A DNA stretch of 64,000 nucleotides from Pseudomonas sp. UBA1879 (GTDB lineage Bacteria > Pseudomonadota > Gammaproteobacteria > Pseudomonadales > Pseudomonadaceae), in contig NZ_DDHJ01000004.1 of the NCBI RefSeq assembly GCF_002338065.1, positions 1 through 64,000 of the forward strand, given 5' to 3'. Position numbers and translations under genes: made by a program. Positions within the stretch are counted from its first letter, which is position 1. Every line of letters starts with the position of its first letter. Below are positions 18,979 through 28,693 of the stretch, one piece after another. The notes under the pieces were generated by a model. It searched no databases, was not told where the DNA came from, and saw only the letters and a program-made list of their open reading frames with translations.

Positions 18979-19342
18979 AGTGACTGCTCGTTTCGCGTTG
19001 GGTCTGTGCTGCCGTGCGGGTCATCGAGTCGACGTCTTATCATCTCGAACACAACGCATTCCGATGGTTGCGCAATGCCAGTATATGAGGGGTTTTTTGA
19101 AAAATATATGAATTGAATAAGCCCCTGAAAAACAGGGAATGTTGGCCTTTGTCCATACGAAACAGACAGTTAGCGTGAATTGCTCATGTCCCCTGAAAGT
19201 TAAGCAGCAAAAATAAATCCATGCGCTGTTGTGTGCGTTTCCTGAAACACACTCAGGTGAGTGTAGAGGCTGAGCGAAACACCCTCGGCGTCCTATGAGT
19301 AAAACCTGCGCTAGTTCAACTTTCCCCGCGCTTAGAGTCTCT
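18979..19342. other. Intergenic region, mostly featureless
   Basis: About 360 bp, more AT-rich than its surroundings near 19080–19130, where the HD-GYP promoter probably lies. One perfect palindrome, ACACTC–AGGT–GAGTGT (19249–19264), could be an operator or a weak hairpin at the 3' side of the AraC gene. Nothing else seen. Confidence 0.5.
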
Positions 19343-20107
19343 TTAGTTGCGAACGTAGTGGCTGGGCGGACGGCCCGTCAGCCGACGAAACATAGTTGAA
19401 AACGCAGCCGGGCTTTCATAGCCGAGATCCAGCGCAATGCGGGTGATGGGCTCTCCGCTTGACAGCCGCGACAGCGCCAGCATCACGCACGCCTGTTGCC
19501 GCCATTGGCCGAAACTCATCTGTGTCTGTTCCCGAAACAGACGACTGAACGAGCGCTCGCTGACGAACAACGCCTGCGCCCAGTCCTGGGGCGACTGATG
19601 AATGTCCGGGTGCTGCAAGAAGGCCTGACAACGGGCAGGCAGGCGAGGATCGTCGGGCAAGGCGAGGTGCAGTGGCAGTTTTTTAGCCTGCCCGATTTCG
19701 AGCAGCGCCAGCGTCATCAGCACGCCGTCGCGGCCATCGAATGCGTACGTCAACGGCATCTCCACCGCCTCGATCAGCAGCTGGCGCAACAGTGGCGAAA
19801 TCCCGATGACTTCGCAGGCCGCTCGGGAAACGGGCACCGTAGACGGTTCGATATAAAGGCTGCGGGTGCTGACCCCGAGCATCAGGACTTCATGCTCCAT
19901 CTGCGGTGGAATCCACACGGCCTGTTGCGGTGGCACTACCCAATCGCCCTCAGCGGTCGAGACCTTCATCACTCCGGTTGAGCCATACAGCAGCTGAGCG
20001 CGGCGATGGTGGTGGCGACGCAGCAGATAGCCGTCGGCGTAATCATTGCCAATCGCCACGACCGGGCGGGCCGTGTTGTCGAGGACTTCGATAGAGACGT
20101 TGCGCAT
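19343..20107 (-). CDS. AraC family transcriptional regulator
   Basis: 254 aa from the ATG at 20107 (GGGAAG upstream). An N-terminal cupin-like sensor (PPQQAVWIPPQMEHEV is the typical 'AraC-binding' pattern) is followed by a C-terminal double helix-turn-helix with ALDLGYESPAAFSTMFRRLTG. Divergent from the TauE/SafE exporter and so its probable regulator; this arrangement is common in pseudomonads. Confidence 0.85.
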   Translation of the reverse strand: MRNVSIEVLDNTARPVVAIGNDYADGYLLRRHHHRRAQLLYGSTGVMKVSTAEGDWVVPPQQAVWIPPQMEHEVLMLGVSTRSLYIEPSTVPVSRAACEVIGISPLLRQLLIEAVEMPLTYAFDGRDGVLMTLALLEIGQAKKLPLHLALPDDPRLPARCQAFLQHPDIHQSPQDWAQALFVSERSFSRLFREQTQMSFGQWRQQACVMLALSRLSSGEPITRIALDLGYESPAAFSTMFRRLTGRPPSHYVRN

Positions 20108-20218
20108 GCGTGTTCTTCCCAGAGTCTGGCCGAAACACAAACATGAATGGCCCGAATCCTCAAGTTCGACGTGCGCGGCTTTCTTATCGTGCGCACTTCT
20201 TTTTCAAGGTTCGAGACG

Positions 20219-21031
20219 ATGACGTATCTCTTGCTGGTGCTGTTTGGCGGTCTTTCTGGTGTGACGACTGTACTGTTCGGGTTTGGAGGGGGCTTCGTGG
20301 TCGTGCCGGTGCTGTATGGCGTCTTGCACAGCGGGGAAGTCGGAGGGTTGAGCGCGCCCGTTGCGATGCATGTGGCCGTGGCGACTTCGACTTGCGTGAT
20401 GATCGTCAACGCGTCATTGAGCACCCGCCGCTCCGCCCGCGCGGGCGTGCTGCTGAAGGATTGGCTGTGGCCGTTGGCGGGCTTCATTGGGATCGGTTCG
20501 CTGATCTGCGCTGTCGCGGCTGGCTTCGTCAACGGCTCAGTATTGCGCGTGGCGTTTATGGCTTATCTGGCAATCACCATCGCCGATTGCCTGCTCAGAC
20601 ACGGCTTCGTCTTACACGCCGCTGAATGTGAACCGCGACGTCTGAGCGCAATGACTCGAGGCCCCGGCGGCATTCTCATCGGCGCTATTGCGACATTCCT
20701 AGGCGTGGGCGGCAGCGTCATGACCGTCCCGCTTCTGCGGCGCTGCGGCCTGAGCATGACCCAGGCCACCGCCATGGCCAACCCGCTGAGCCTGCCGGTC
20801 GCCCTCGTGGGCACGGCCACTTACATGCTCACCGGCGCGCTGGCCAACACGCACTTGGGCGCTGGCTACATCGGCTACGTCAACCTCATCGCCTTCGCCC
20901 TCCTGACCCTCGGCGCCTGGTTCGGCATGCGTCTGGCGGCACGTTGGGTGGGGCGCATCCCGGATCGGCTGCACGCGTGGGCGTATGTAGGGCTGTTGGG
21001 AGTGGTGTTGGTGAGTATGGGGTGGGCATGA
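20219..21031 (+). CDS. TauE/SafE family anion exporter
   Basis: 270-aa inner-membrane protein with about eight hydrophobic segments, including the N-terminal FGGLSGVTTVLFGFGGG and a repeat of this pattern (IATFLGVGGSVMTVPLL) in the second half. The family exports sulfite, sulfoacetate and other organic anions. The start at 20219 has AAGG upstream. Divergently arranged with the AraC regulator. Confidence 0.85.
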   Translation: MTYLLLVLFGGLSGVTTVLFGFGGGFVVVPVLYGVLHSGEVGGLSAPVAMHVAVATSTCVMIVNASLSTRRSARAGVLLKDWLWPLAGFIGIGSLICAVAAGFVNGSVLRVAFMAYLAITIADCLLRHGFVLHAAECEPRRLSAMTRGPGGILIGAIATFLGVGGSVMTVPLLRRCGLSMTQATAMANPLSLPVALVGTATYMLTGALANTHLGAGYIGYVNLIAFALLTLGAWFGMRLAARWVGRIPDRLHAWAYVGLLGVVLVSMGWA

Positions 21032-21051
21032 TGCGACTTACGGACTGACGC

Positions 21052-21797
21052 TCACTCGTCGCTGTCTGGGTCCGTAACTTTATCGACATAAGCGTTGACC
21101 AACCACTCCGGGATTTCTTCGCAGTGATATTGCAGATCGGTGCCGTCAGTGACCTCGGCCAGCAGGACGGATTTGTCAGCCGAGTTATCGAAGATGTACG
21201 ATCGGTTGGAGGCGGCTACGGCGGAAGGCAATAAATCAAGCGACCCACGATAGCGCTTTATGATTTTTTCCTCAGCGACGGGATGACCACCGTCATCGAC
21301 TCGGTTTGCAACCCGGTTGATGTTGATCGTCACTGAATCGGTCGCAACGAAATACAGATAAGTGCGATAGCCCTGATCCTGTGCCCGCTTCATGAATTTG
21401 ACTTTATCGTCTGACGACATCACCGTTTCGAAGGTGAAGCTCCTGTTCAGGTCGAGAAGTTTGTGGCGAATGAAATCCGAGATGACGGAGGAGTAGTAGG
21501 AGTCATCTCGATACCACGAAAGTCGATGCGTCGATCTTCCAGTCCAATCAAATGAGCTTGCTCGTGCAGTCGAGCTTTGTGGATCATGGCATGGGGGATG
21601 ATGAACGTGCGAAGTTCAGCCAGGGTGGTCTGTATGTTGAAGGGGCCTAAATCGAGAAAGCCGCTTTGCTTGACCTCTTTCTCGATCTCATCCGCGTTGA
21701 CATAGGTGGCAATGAGGCCGGGAGAAATCTGGTCCTTGATCGTGCTTTTTCCTGAGCCATTGGGTCCGGCGAAGACCCGTAGCCTAGGCACCGGCAT
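21052..21797 (-). pseudogene. Zeta-type toxin/kinase, broken by a one-base deletion
   Basis: The 5' part (21797 to about 21506) encodes a P-loop kinase start, VFAGPNGSGKST, followed by zeta-toxin-like sequence to RRIDFRGIEM, after which the frame goes out. The next frame resumes directly as SYYSSVISDFIRHKLL then FTFETVMSS and continues to 21052, a natural zeta C-terminus. Restoring one base near 21503–21506 (ATGAC read as ATGGAC) joins the halves seamlessly. Zeta proteins phosphorylate UDP-GlcNAc or similar. The present allele should be inactive unless rescued by slippage or an assembly error. It starts 14 bp inside the upstream antitoxin-like gene. Confidence 0.82.
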
Positions 21798-22047
21798 TGA
21801 GCCTGCGCACCTTGATGACTTTGCCTACGGTAACCTTGCGCCGAGGGCGTATGGCGGCGACGATCCGGACGCTGCCGTCGGCCTGCGCCTCAACCACATT
21901 CGATCCTTGCACTTGCAAGACAGTGTGGCCCGCGGCCAACGCTCGGAAATAGGCTGCTGATGTTGCACCTGCAGCCATCTCCGGAATATGGCTTTCCAGA
22001 TTTGAAATGGCTTCTTCGGAAAGCTCTGGAATTCTGGCGTCTGTCAT
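21784..22047 (-). CDS. Antitoxin-like small protein upstream of the zeta toxin
   Basis: 87 aa from the ATG at 22047 (GGAGAT upstream). An acidic helical N-terminus (residues 1–35) is followed by a basic C-terminal part (IRPRRKVTVGKVIKVRR). It overlaps the toxin reading frame by 14 bp, so the two are translationally coupled. I do not recognise the family, but position and size fit an antitoxin. It remains intact although the toxin is frameshifted. Confidence 0.65.
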   Translation of the reverse strand: MTDARIPELSEEAISNLESHIPEMAAGATSAAYFRALAAGHTVLQVQGSNVVEAQADGSVRIVAAIRPRRKVTVGKVIKVRRLNAGA

Positions 22048-22197
22048 GGCGATCTCCAACGTTTACTGTCAGGCAGTTAACAGCGTTTCCGGCATTTTAG
22101 CCATGATGGATATGTTTCTGAACACCAGGGTCATATTGATCGCCTGATGCTACGATCGCGCTGCCACACGTAGACCATCGAATCGTACGGATCAAGC

Positions 22198-22842
22198 ATG
22201 CCAACCCCAGCACCCACCCTTATCCGCGAAACCTTCCCTGTCGGCCCGTTGCAGTGCAACTGCACGATCATTGGCGATCCTCTGACGAAACAGGCCATCG
22301 TGGTCGATCCCGGTGGCAATCACGAGTTGATCCTGGCGAAGCTCGAGGGCCATGGCCTGAAATGCGTGAGCATCATTCACACCCACGCGCATCTGGATCA
22401 TTTCCTGGCGTCCGGTCAATTGAAGGAGAAGACCGGAGCGACGTTGCATTTGCATAAAGAGGATCAGTTCCTGTGGGACAACCTCGAAACCCAATGTCAG
22501 GTGTTTCGCGTGCCCTACGTGCCGGTGCCATCGCCGGATCGCTGGCTCGACCATGAGGAAACGCTGGCATGCGGTTGCGGCGTGGCGTTGCACACGCCGG
22601 GGCATACGCCGGGGTCGATGAGTTTCTGGTTCGAGGACGCGAAGCTGTTGATTGCAGGCGATACCTTGTTCAAGCGCGGGGTAGGGCGCACCGATTTATG
22701 GGGTGGCGACCAGGCGACGATCGTGCGCTCGATCAAGGAGCGGCTGTATACGCTTGACGAGGCGGCGACGGTGGTCACGGGGCATGGGCCGGACACGCGT
22801 CTGGGCGATGAAATGCGTGAGAATCCCTTTGTCAGGGCGTGA
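22198..22842 (+). CDS. MBL-fold metallohydrolase, glyoxalase II-like
   Basis: 214 aa with the metallo-β-lactamase metal motif HTHAHLDH (about residues 60–67), downstream HTPGHTPGS and GDTLF, and a final GHGP, the complete metal-ligand set. It resembles the short glyoxalase-II-like group (YcbL type) that hydrolyses S-lactoylglutathione or similar thioesters. It starts directly at the ATG at 22198. Monocistronic. Confidence 0.87.
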   Translation: MPTPAPTLIRETFPVGPLQCNCTIIGDPLTKQAIVVDPGGNHELILAKLEGHGLKCVSIIHTHAHLDHFLASGQLKEKTGATLHLHKEDQFLWDNLETQCQVFRVPYVPVPSPDRWLDHEETLACGCGVALHTPGHTPGSMSFWFEDAKLLIAGDTLFKRGVGRTDLWGGDQATIVRSIKERLYTLDEAATVVTGHGPDTRLGDEMRENPFVRA

Positions 22843-22949
22843 ATCGTTCAGGCCGCGTTAAGGAATTTTTAATGGTCTCCATGCTCTAATCGCGCAAGTC
22901 GTCGGCCTTTGTGGTTGGCCGTAGAAGTGCAAAACAGGAGCTCTCCTTG

Positions 22950-23651
22950 ATGTTGACCTTTCGCCGTTTGATCATTGCCGCCACCGCGCTTACTGTCCTT
23001 TCGGGCTGTGCCACGCAGAACAATCCTTATGACAATCAGGGGCAGGCGCAAAACTCCGGCGGCGTGAGCAAAACCGCCAAATACGGTGGCTTAGGTGCGC
23101 TGGCTGGTGCCGTGGCCGGTGCCGCCATCGACCATAACCATCGTGGCAAAGGCGCACTGATTGGTGCAGCCGTGGTGGGCGCCGGCGCTGCCGGTTACGG
23201 GTACTACGCTGACAAGCAGGAAGCCGCCTTGCGGGCGAGCATGGCCAACACGGGTGTTGAAGTGCAACGCGAAGGCGACAACATCAAGCTGGTCATGCCG
23301 GGCAATATCACGTTCGCCACCGACTCCTCAGCGATTGCCAGCAGCTTCTATGCGCCGCTGAACAACCTCGCCGGGTCGTTGAAACAGTACAACCAGAACA
23401 TGATTGAAATTGTGGGTTACACCGACAGCACCGGCAGCCGTCAGCACAACATGGACCTGTCGCAACAGCGCGCGCAAAGCGTGGCAACGTACCTGACGTC
23501 ACAAGGAGTGGATGCGTCTCACTTGTCGGTGCGCGGCGCCGGTCCTGATTCGCCGATTGCCAGCAACGCGGACGTTAACGGTCGAGCCCAAAACCGTCGT
23601 GTAGAGGTCAATCTCAAACCCATTCCGGGCCAGCAATATCAGCAGCAGTAA
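22950..23651 (+). CDS. OmpA-family outer-membrane lipoprotein (YiaD-like)
   Basis: 233 aa from 22950 behind AGGAG. The signal peptide ends in a lipobox (TVLSG|C). A glycine-rich segment resembling glycine-zipper/membrane-inserted repeats (GGLGALAGAVAGAAIDH) spans about residues 45–85, then an OmpA-like peptidoglycan-binding domain with NMDLSQQRAQSVATYL and NRRVEV near the end. Family members tether the outer membrane to peptidoglycan. Confidence 0.9.
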   Translation: MLTFRRLIIAATALTVLSGCATQNNPYDNQGQAQNSGGVSKTAKYGGLGALAGAVAGAAIDHNHRGKGALIGAAVVGAGAAGYGYYADKQEAALRASMANTGVEVQREGDNIKLVMPGNITFATDSSAIASSFYAPLNNLAGSLKQYNQNMIEIVGYTDSTGSRQHNMDLSQQRAQSVATYLTSQGVDASHLSVRGAGPDSPIASNADVNGRAQNRRVEVNLKPIPGQQYQQQ

Positions 23652-23671
23652 GTTGACTGCTTAATACCTGA

Positions 23672-23696
23672 ACCCCGGCCTAAGTGCCGGGGTTTT
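23672..23696 (+). terminator. Rho-independent terminator
   Basis: ACCCCGGC–CTAAGT–GCCGGGGT followed by a short T run, 20 bp past the OmpA-like gene. Confidence 0.88.
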
Positions 23697-23828
23697 TGAT
23701 TTTTGGTTGGCAGACTTTCTTCAGAGTGAATGGATTCGCAGTGCGGGGATACAGCCGCCGACCGCTATTGGTTGTACGAGCCAGTTGTCGGCATGCCGCC
23801 AACACCCATTCGCTAGCACGAGGGTGAC

Positions 23829-24743
23829 TCAAAGGCGATGCCCTTTGCGAGCGTATTGCTCATGCATCTGCCCCAACAGCGCGTCCTTTTCTTCCCACAA
23901 ACGATTGATCCAGCGCTGAAATTCGGCGCGGTAGGCTTCGTCCTGATCGTAGCTCTTGCCGATGAATTGTTGCGGAATCTGCACTTCCTCGAAATGCGCC
24001 ACCACCTCACGGACGTTGCCACAGAGTAAATCCCAATACCCCGGTTGGCCCGCCGGGTAATGAATGGTCACGTTGATCAGGGATTCCAACTGCTCGCCCA
24101 TCGCATCCAGCACGAAGGCGATGCCGCCAGCTTTTGGCTTCAGCAGGTAACGAAATGGCGACTGCTGCTGCGCGTGCTTACCGGGGGTGAAGCGGGTGCC
24201 TTCAGCGAAGTTGAAAATGCCCACTGGGTTGTCGCGAAACTTCGCACAGGTGCGACGAGTGGTTTCCAGATCCTTGCCTTTTTTCTCCGGGTGTTTGGCC
24301 AGATACGCCTTGCTGTAGCGTTTCATGAACGGGAAACCCAGCGCCCACCACGCCAGGCCGATGACCGGCACCCAGATCAGTTCTTGCTTGAGAAAAAACT
24401 TCAACGGACGAATGCGACGATTGAGCACGTATTGCAGCACCATGATGTCGACCCAGCTCTGATGATTGCTGGTCACCAGATACGAGTGCTGATAATCCAG
24501 CCCTTCGAGCCCGCTCAGGTGCCAGCGAGTGTGGCCGAGCAGGTTGATCCACGCGTTGTTGTTGCTGATCCAGGCCTCATGAATGTGGCTCATCAGCCAG
24601 TCGGTGACCTTTTGCGCTGCGGGGAAGGGCAGGCACAGCTTGAAGACCGCGACGATGAACAGCGGCGTGCAGCAGACAATCGTGTTCAGCGCCAACAGCA
24701 GCGAGGCGAGGACGCCGCGCAAAGGGGCGGGCAAGAAATCCAT
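23829..24743 (-). CDS. yihG: Acyltransferase of the YihG/PlsC-like family
   Basis: 304 aa from the ATG at 24743. An N-terminal membrane segment is followed by the acyltransferase motif NHQSWVD (about residue 86), then FPFMKRYSK and FAEGTRFT, the canonical glycerophosphate acyltransferase blocks I–III. YihG is a 1-acylglycerol-3-phosphate acyltransferase-type inner-membrane protein affecting phospholipid composition. The open frame upstream of 24743 is a shadow of the pta end. Confidence 0.85.
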   Translation of the reverse strand: MDFLPAPLRGVLASLLLALNTIVCCTPLFIVAVFKLCLPFPAAQKVTDWLMSHIHEAWISNNNAWINLLGHTRWHLSGLEGLDYQHSYLVTSNHQSWVDIMVLQYVLNRRIRPLKFFLKQELIWVPVIGLAWWALGFPFMKRYSKAYLAKHPEKKGKDLETTRRTCAKFRDNPVGIFNFAEGTRFTPGKHAQQQSPFRYLLKPKAGGIAFVLDAMGEQLESLINVTIHYPAGQPGYWDLLCGNVREVVAHFEEVQIPQQFIGKSYDQDEAYRAEFQRWINRLWEEKDALLGQMHEQYARKGHRL

Positions 24744-24828
24744 GGGGGATCGAACTCCGAGGTAAGACAGCCGCCGGTGAGTGCCCGGCGGCGTTATTGT
24801 GAGTGACTGACGTTGCAGACCGGCGTTG

Positions 24829-26919
24829 TTAAGGCAGGTTCGCCGCTTGAATCGCCGTGAGGGCGATGGTGTAGACGATGTCATCGACCTGAGCGCCGCG
24901 CGGCAGGTCGTTGACCGGCTTGCGCAGGCCTTGCAGCATCGGGCCGAGGCTGACGCAGTCCGCACTGCGTTGCACCGCTTTGTAGGTGGTGTTGCCAGTG
25001 TTGAGGTCGGGGAACACGAAAACATTGGCGCGTCCCGCGACCGGGCTGTCCGGCGCCAGTTGTCGGGCCACGTTCTCGTTGGCAGCGGCGTCGTATTGCA
25101 ACGGGCCGTCGATCAACAGGCCGCGCCGGGTTTCCTGCGCCAGCTGCGTGGCCTCGCGCACCTTTTCCACTTCTTCGCCGCTGGCCGAATTGCCACTGGA
25201 ATAGCTGATCATCGCCACGCGCGGCGACAGGCCGAACGCCACGGCCGAGTCGGCGCTCTGCACAGCGATTTCTGCCAATTCCTGCGCGGTCGGGTGCGGG
25301 TTCATGATGCAGTCGCCATAGACCAGCACCTGCTCGGGAAACAGCATGAAGAACACCGACGACACCAGCGTGCAGCCTGGCGCGGTCTTGATCAGCTGCA
25401 GGGCAGGACGGATGGTGTTGGCCGTCGAGTGAATGACCCCCGACACCAGCCCGTCGACTTCATCCAGCGCCAGCATCATGGTGCCAATCACCACAGGGTC
25501 TTCAAGCTGTTGCTCGGCCATGGGCGCGTTGAGACTTTTGTTCTTGCGCAGATCCACCATTGGCCCAACGTAGCGCTCGCGAATGTCGTCCGGGTCAAGG
25601 ATTTCCAGCCCCGCGGGCAGCTCGATGCCTTGTGCGCGGGCCACGGCCTGCACGTCGTCGGGCTTGGCGAGCAGCACGCAGCGGGCGATTCCGCGGGCCT
25701 GACAGATCGCGGCGGCCTGAACGGTCAGTGGCTCGGCCCCTTCCGGCAGAACAATACGTTTGTTGGCGGCCTGAGCCCGTTGAATCAACTGATAGCGGAA
25801 CACGGCAGGCGACAGGCGCATCTCCCGAGGCGTGCCACAGCGTTGATGCAGCCAGTTGGCGTCCAGATGACTCGCGACGAAATCGGTGATGATTTCCGCG
25901 CGTTCGCGGTCGTCGATCGGGATTTCCTTGTTCAATTGATTCAGTTGGTTGGCGGTTTCATACGAACCGGTGCTGACCGACAACACCGGCAGTCCGGCCT
26001 GCAACGCCCCGGCGCACAGCTCCATGAGGCGCGGATCGGGGCGGGTGTCGCTGGTCAGCAGCAGACCGGCCAGTGGCACGCCGTTCATCGTCGCCATGCT
26101 CACGGCCAGGATGATGTCGTCGCGATCCCCCGGCGTCACCACCAACACCCCTGGTTTGAGCAGCTGCAAGGTGTTGAGCACGGTGCGCGCGCAAATGATG
26201 ATTTTCGACATGCGCCGCTGTTCGTAATCGCCGGCGTTGATCACCTGCGCGCCCAGCAATTCGGCGACGTCACGGGTACGCGGTGCGTTGAGGTCGGCTT
26301 GAAACGGGATACAGCCCAGCAGCTTGAAGTCGCCGCTGCGGAGTAAGGGCGAATGTTCCTTGAGCCGCGCCGAGAACGCCTCCATGCTTTCGTCGGTGCG
26401 CACTTTGTTGAGGATCACGCCCAGGACTTTCGGGTCTTTCGGGCCGCCGAACATCTGCGCCTGCAACTCGACGCGGCCGGACAGCTCGGTCAGCACTTCG
26501 TTTTCCGGCGCCGAGACCAGGATCACGTCGGCGTCCAGCGCCTTGGCCATGTGCAGGTTGACCCGTGCGGCATAGCTCGCGCTGCGGGTCGGCACCATGC
26601 CTTCGACGATCAGCACGTCGCGACCCACGCAGGCTTCCTGATAGAGATTGATGATTTCTTCCAGCAGCTCATCCAGCTGACCTTCGCCGAGCATGCGTTC
26701 GACATGGCCTAGAGCGAGGGGCTTGGGCGGCTTGAGGCCGTGGGTGCGGGCGATCAGTTCGGTCGAGCGTTCAGGGCCAAGGTCGCCGGGGTGAGGCTGG
26801 GCGATGGGTTTGAAAAAGCCGACTTTGAGTCCGGCGCGCTCCAGCGTGCGCACCAGCCCGAGGCTGATGGACGTCAAACCCACTCCAAAGTCTGTGGGCG
26901 CGATAAAAAAAGTCTGCAT
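24829..26919 (-). CDS. pta: Phosphate acetyltransferase
   Basis: 696 aa from the ATG at 26919, the length of the long Pta form. An N-terminal dethiobiotin-synthetase-like domain begins MQTFFIAPTDFGVGLTS, a DRTGG domain lies in the middle, and the C-terminal PTA_PTB catalytic domain includes NPHPTAQELAEIAVQSA and FPDLNTGNTTYKA. It interconverts acetyl-CoA and acetyl phosphate. No acetate kinase gene is adjacent in this window. Confidence 0.93.
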   Translation of the reverse strand: MQTFFIAPTDFGVGLTSISLGLVRTLERAGLKVGFFKPIAQPHPGDLGPERSTELIARTHGLKPPKPLALGHVERMLGEGQLDELLEEIINLYQEACVGRDVLIVEGMVPTRSASYAARVNLHMAKALDADVILVSAPENEVLTELSGRVELQAQMFGGPKDPKVLGVILNKVRTDESMEAFSARLKEHSPLLRSGDFKLLGCIPFQADLNAPRTRDVAELLGAQVINAGDYEQRRMSKIIICARTVLNTLQLLKPGVLVVTPGDRDDIILAVSMATMNGVPLAGLLLTSDTRPDPRLMELCAGALQAGLPVLSVSTGSYETANQLNQLNKEIPIDDRERAEIITDFVASHLDANWLHQRCGTPREMRLSPAVFRYQLIQRAQAANKRIVLPEGAEPLTVQAAAICQARGIARCVLLAKPDDVQAVARAQGIELPAGLEILDPDDIRERYVGPMVDLRKNKSLNAPMAEQQLEDPVVIGTMMLALDEVDGLVSGVIHSTANTIRPALQLIKTAPGCTLVSSVFFMLFPEQVLVYGDCIMNPHPTAQELAEIAVQSADSAVAFGLSPRVAMISYSSGNSASGEEVEKVREATQLAQETRRGLLIDGPLQYDAAANENVARQLAPDSPVAGRANVFVFPDLNTGNTTYKAVQRSADCVSLGPMLQGLRKPVNDLPRGAQVDDIVYTIALTAIQAANLP

Positions 26920-27011
26920 GCGGGCTTCTCGAAGGTGAGCGTGCAAGGGCCGGTTCGCCAGGGGCGTTGTCAGGGGCCGGGTCAAACAGGACGCTGTTCA
27001 ATCGCAGCGTC

Positions 27012-27251
27012 TCAACGGGGCACAAGGTTATCGTCATCTGCCCCCTGCGCGCACCAGCCGCAGCGAAAGGATTGGCCAATTTTTTTCTGTCGCTCGTGCG
27101 CATCGAGCACCCAGGCGCGGGACTGCCAGGGCGGTTGATGCCGCAGATGCTGAGTGTGACCACAGGCGAGCTCGGCCACCCAATGACCGTCCTGGTCCTG
27201 ATGAAAGCCCGTGATCGTGGTGTCGTTCTGAGGTATCGCAGGGTCGTGCAA
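27012..27251 (-). CDS. DUF3565 family small protein
   Basis: 79 aa with the family pattern TGFHQDQDGHWVAELACGH, QHLRHQPPW and a C-terminal RCGWC pair. The His/Cys arrangement suggests a metal site. Function unknown. Divergent from slyD, upstream of pta; the same neighbourhood is seen in other pseudomonads from memory. Confidence 0.8.
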   Translation of the reverse strand: MHDPAIPQNDTTITGFHQDQDGHWVAELACGHTQHLRHQPPWQSRAWVLDAHERQKKIGQSFRCGWCAQGADDDNLVPR

Positions 27252-27343
27252 TCGGGGCCGTCCGTCTGAGTTGCGTTCGCTTTCGCGCGAGGGCTTGGTT
27301 AGACTTGCTCGCTCTTATCTCTATTTGCAAAAGGTCTTGCCCC

Positions 27344-27829
27344 ATGCCGATCGCCGCCAACAAGGCTGTCTCCATTGACTATACCCTGACCAATGACGCT
27401 GGTGAGGTCATCGACAGTTCTGCCGGCGGCGCGCCGCTGGTTTACCTGCAAGGCGCAGGTAACATCATTCCGGGTCTGGAAAAGGCACTGGACGGCAAGG
27501 ACATCGGCGACGAGCTGAAAGTGTCCATCGAGCCCGAAGACGCCTATGGCGAATATTCGGCCGAGCTGGTCAGCACGCTGAGCCGCAGCATGTTCGAAGG
27601 TGTGGACGAACTGGAAGTGGGCATGCAATTCCACGCTTCTGCGCCGGACGGCCAAATGCAGATCGTCACCATCCGTGATCTGGACGGCGACGATGTCACC
27701 GTTGACGGCAACCACCCGCTGGCGGGCCAGCGCCTGAATTTCCAGGTCAAGATCGTCGCCATCCGCGATGCCAGCCAGGAAGAACTCGCCCACGGTCACG
27801 TACATGGCGAAGGCGGCCATCACCACTGA
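27344..27829 (+). CDS. slyD: FKBP-type peptidyl-prolyl isomerase SlyD
   Basis: 161 aa from 27344 (AAGG upstream). The FKBP core (GAPLVYLQGAGNIIPGLEKAL) with the insert-in-flap domain (about 70–120) is followed by a short histidine-rich tail HGHVHGEGGHHH. SlyD is a cytoplasmic prolyl isomerase, chaperone and nickel-binding protein that helps load hydrogenase or urease metal centres. The His tail is shorter than in E. coli. Confidence 0.9.
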   Translation: MPIAANKAVSIDYTLTNDAGEVIDSSAGGAPLVYLQGAGNIIPGLEKALDGKDIGDELKVSIEPEDAYGEYSAELVSTLSRSMFEGVDELEVGMQFHASAPDGQMQIVTIRDLDGDDVTVDGNHPLAGQRLNFQVKIVAIRDASQEELAHGHVHGEGGHHH

Positions 27830-27961
27830 TTTGTCCTGCTAAGCTCAGATAGCTGGCCAGGCGTCCTCGCGGGCTTCGCGAAAACCGATTCGGTTTCGCG
27901 GCCTGAGTGGGCGCCTTTTTCGGTGAACGATGTTTTGTATGGTGCGCAGGGGAGTTTCGTC

Positions 27962-28444
27962 ATGAGTGTATTTCACGACCTGAAATTGAAAGCTCTGGAT
28001 GGCCAGGAACTGCCTCTCGCGCCGTTGAAGGGCAAAGTGGTCCTGGTGGTCAACGTGGCTTCTAAATGTGGGCTGACACCGCAATACGCTGCCCTCGAAA
28101 ACCTCTATCAAAAGTACAAGGACCGGGGTTTCAGCATTCTTGGGCTGCCGTGCAACCAGTTCGCAGGCCAGGAGCCGGGTACTCAGGAGGAGATTCAAGC
28201 GTTCTGCTCGCTGAACTACGGCGTGACGTTCCCGTTAGGGGACAAGCTGGACGTGAACGGCCCGCATCGTCATCGGCTGTATCAGATGCTGGCGGGGGAG
28301 GGCGCGGAGTTCCCGGGCGACATCAGCTGGAATTTCGAAAAGTTTCTGGTCGGGCAGGACGGTCGCGTGCTGGCACGCTTCTCGCCTCGTACCACGCCAG
28401 ATGATCCCGCCGTGATTCAGGCGATCGAGAAGGCGCTGCATTGA
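27962..28444 (+). CDS. Glutathione peroxidase (Cys type)
   Basis: 160 aa from 27962. The catalytic cysteine lies in NVASKCGLTPQ, with the conserved Gln in LGLPCNQFAGQEPG and Trp in WNFEKFL, giving the complete Cys/Gln/Trp tetrad region. It reduces hydroperoxides using glutathione or thioredoxin. The 5' flank contains a short GC-rich dyad (GCGAAAACCGATTCGGTTTCGC, about 27876–27898) that could be a terminator-like hairpin after slyD. Confidence 0.9.
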   Translation: MSVFHDLKLKALDGQELPLAPLKGKVVLVVNVASKCGLTPQYAALENLYQKYKDRGFSILGLPCNQFAGQEPGTQEEIQAFCSLNYGVTFPLGDKLDVNGPHRHRLYQMLAGEGAEFPGDISWNFEKFLVGQDGRVLARFSPRTTPDDPAVIQAIEKALH

Positions 28445-28505
28445 TAAACGCCGGGTGTCATCGCCTCTTCCTTTCATAAAACAAACACCATCACTGCAGG
28501 CATGA

Positions 28506-28579
28506 GGTTGCTCGCGACGGCTTATCTTCGGCGACATGGGTGCCTGGACTTATGCATCGCGAGCATGCTCACGCCTACT
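28506..28579. repeat. Degenerate REP pair
   Basis: GGTTGCTCGCGACGG and CATCGCGAGCATGCTCACGCC form imperfect inverted arms between the peroxidase and the OYE gene. They resemble the 7263–7349 REP variant. Confidence 0.45.
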
Positions 28580-28693
28580 GCTTCCGCGGTTTCTTCTAGC
28601 GCTTAATCACCCAAATCAATAGTGCTTTGCATCTCGTTTCGGCCAGCGCATTCTTTATGACCTTCATAATATTTCCCAGCCGAGGACGTGCGC

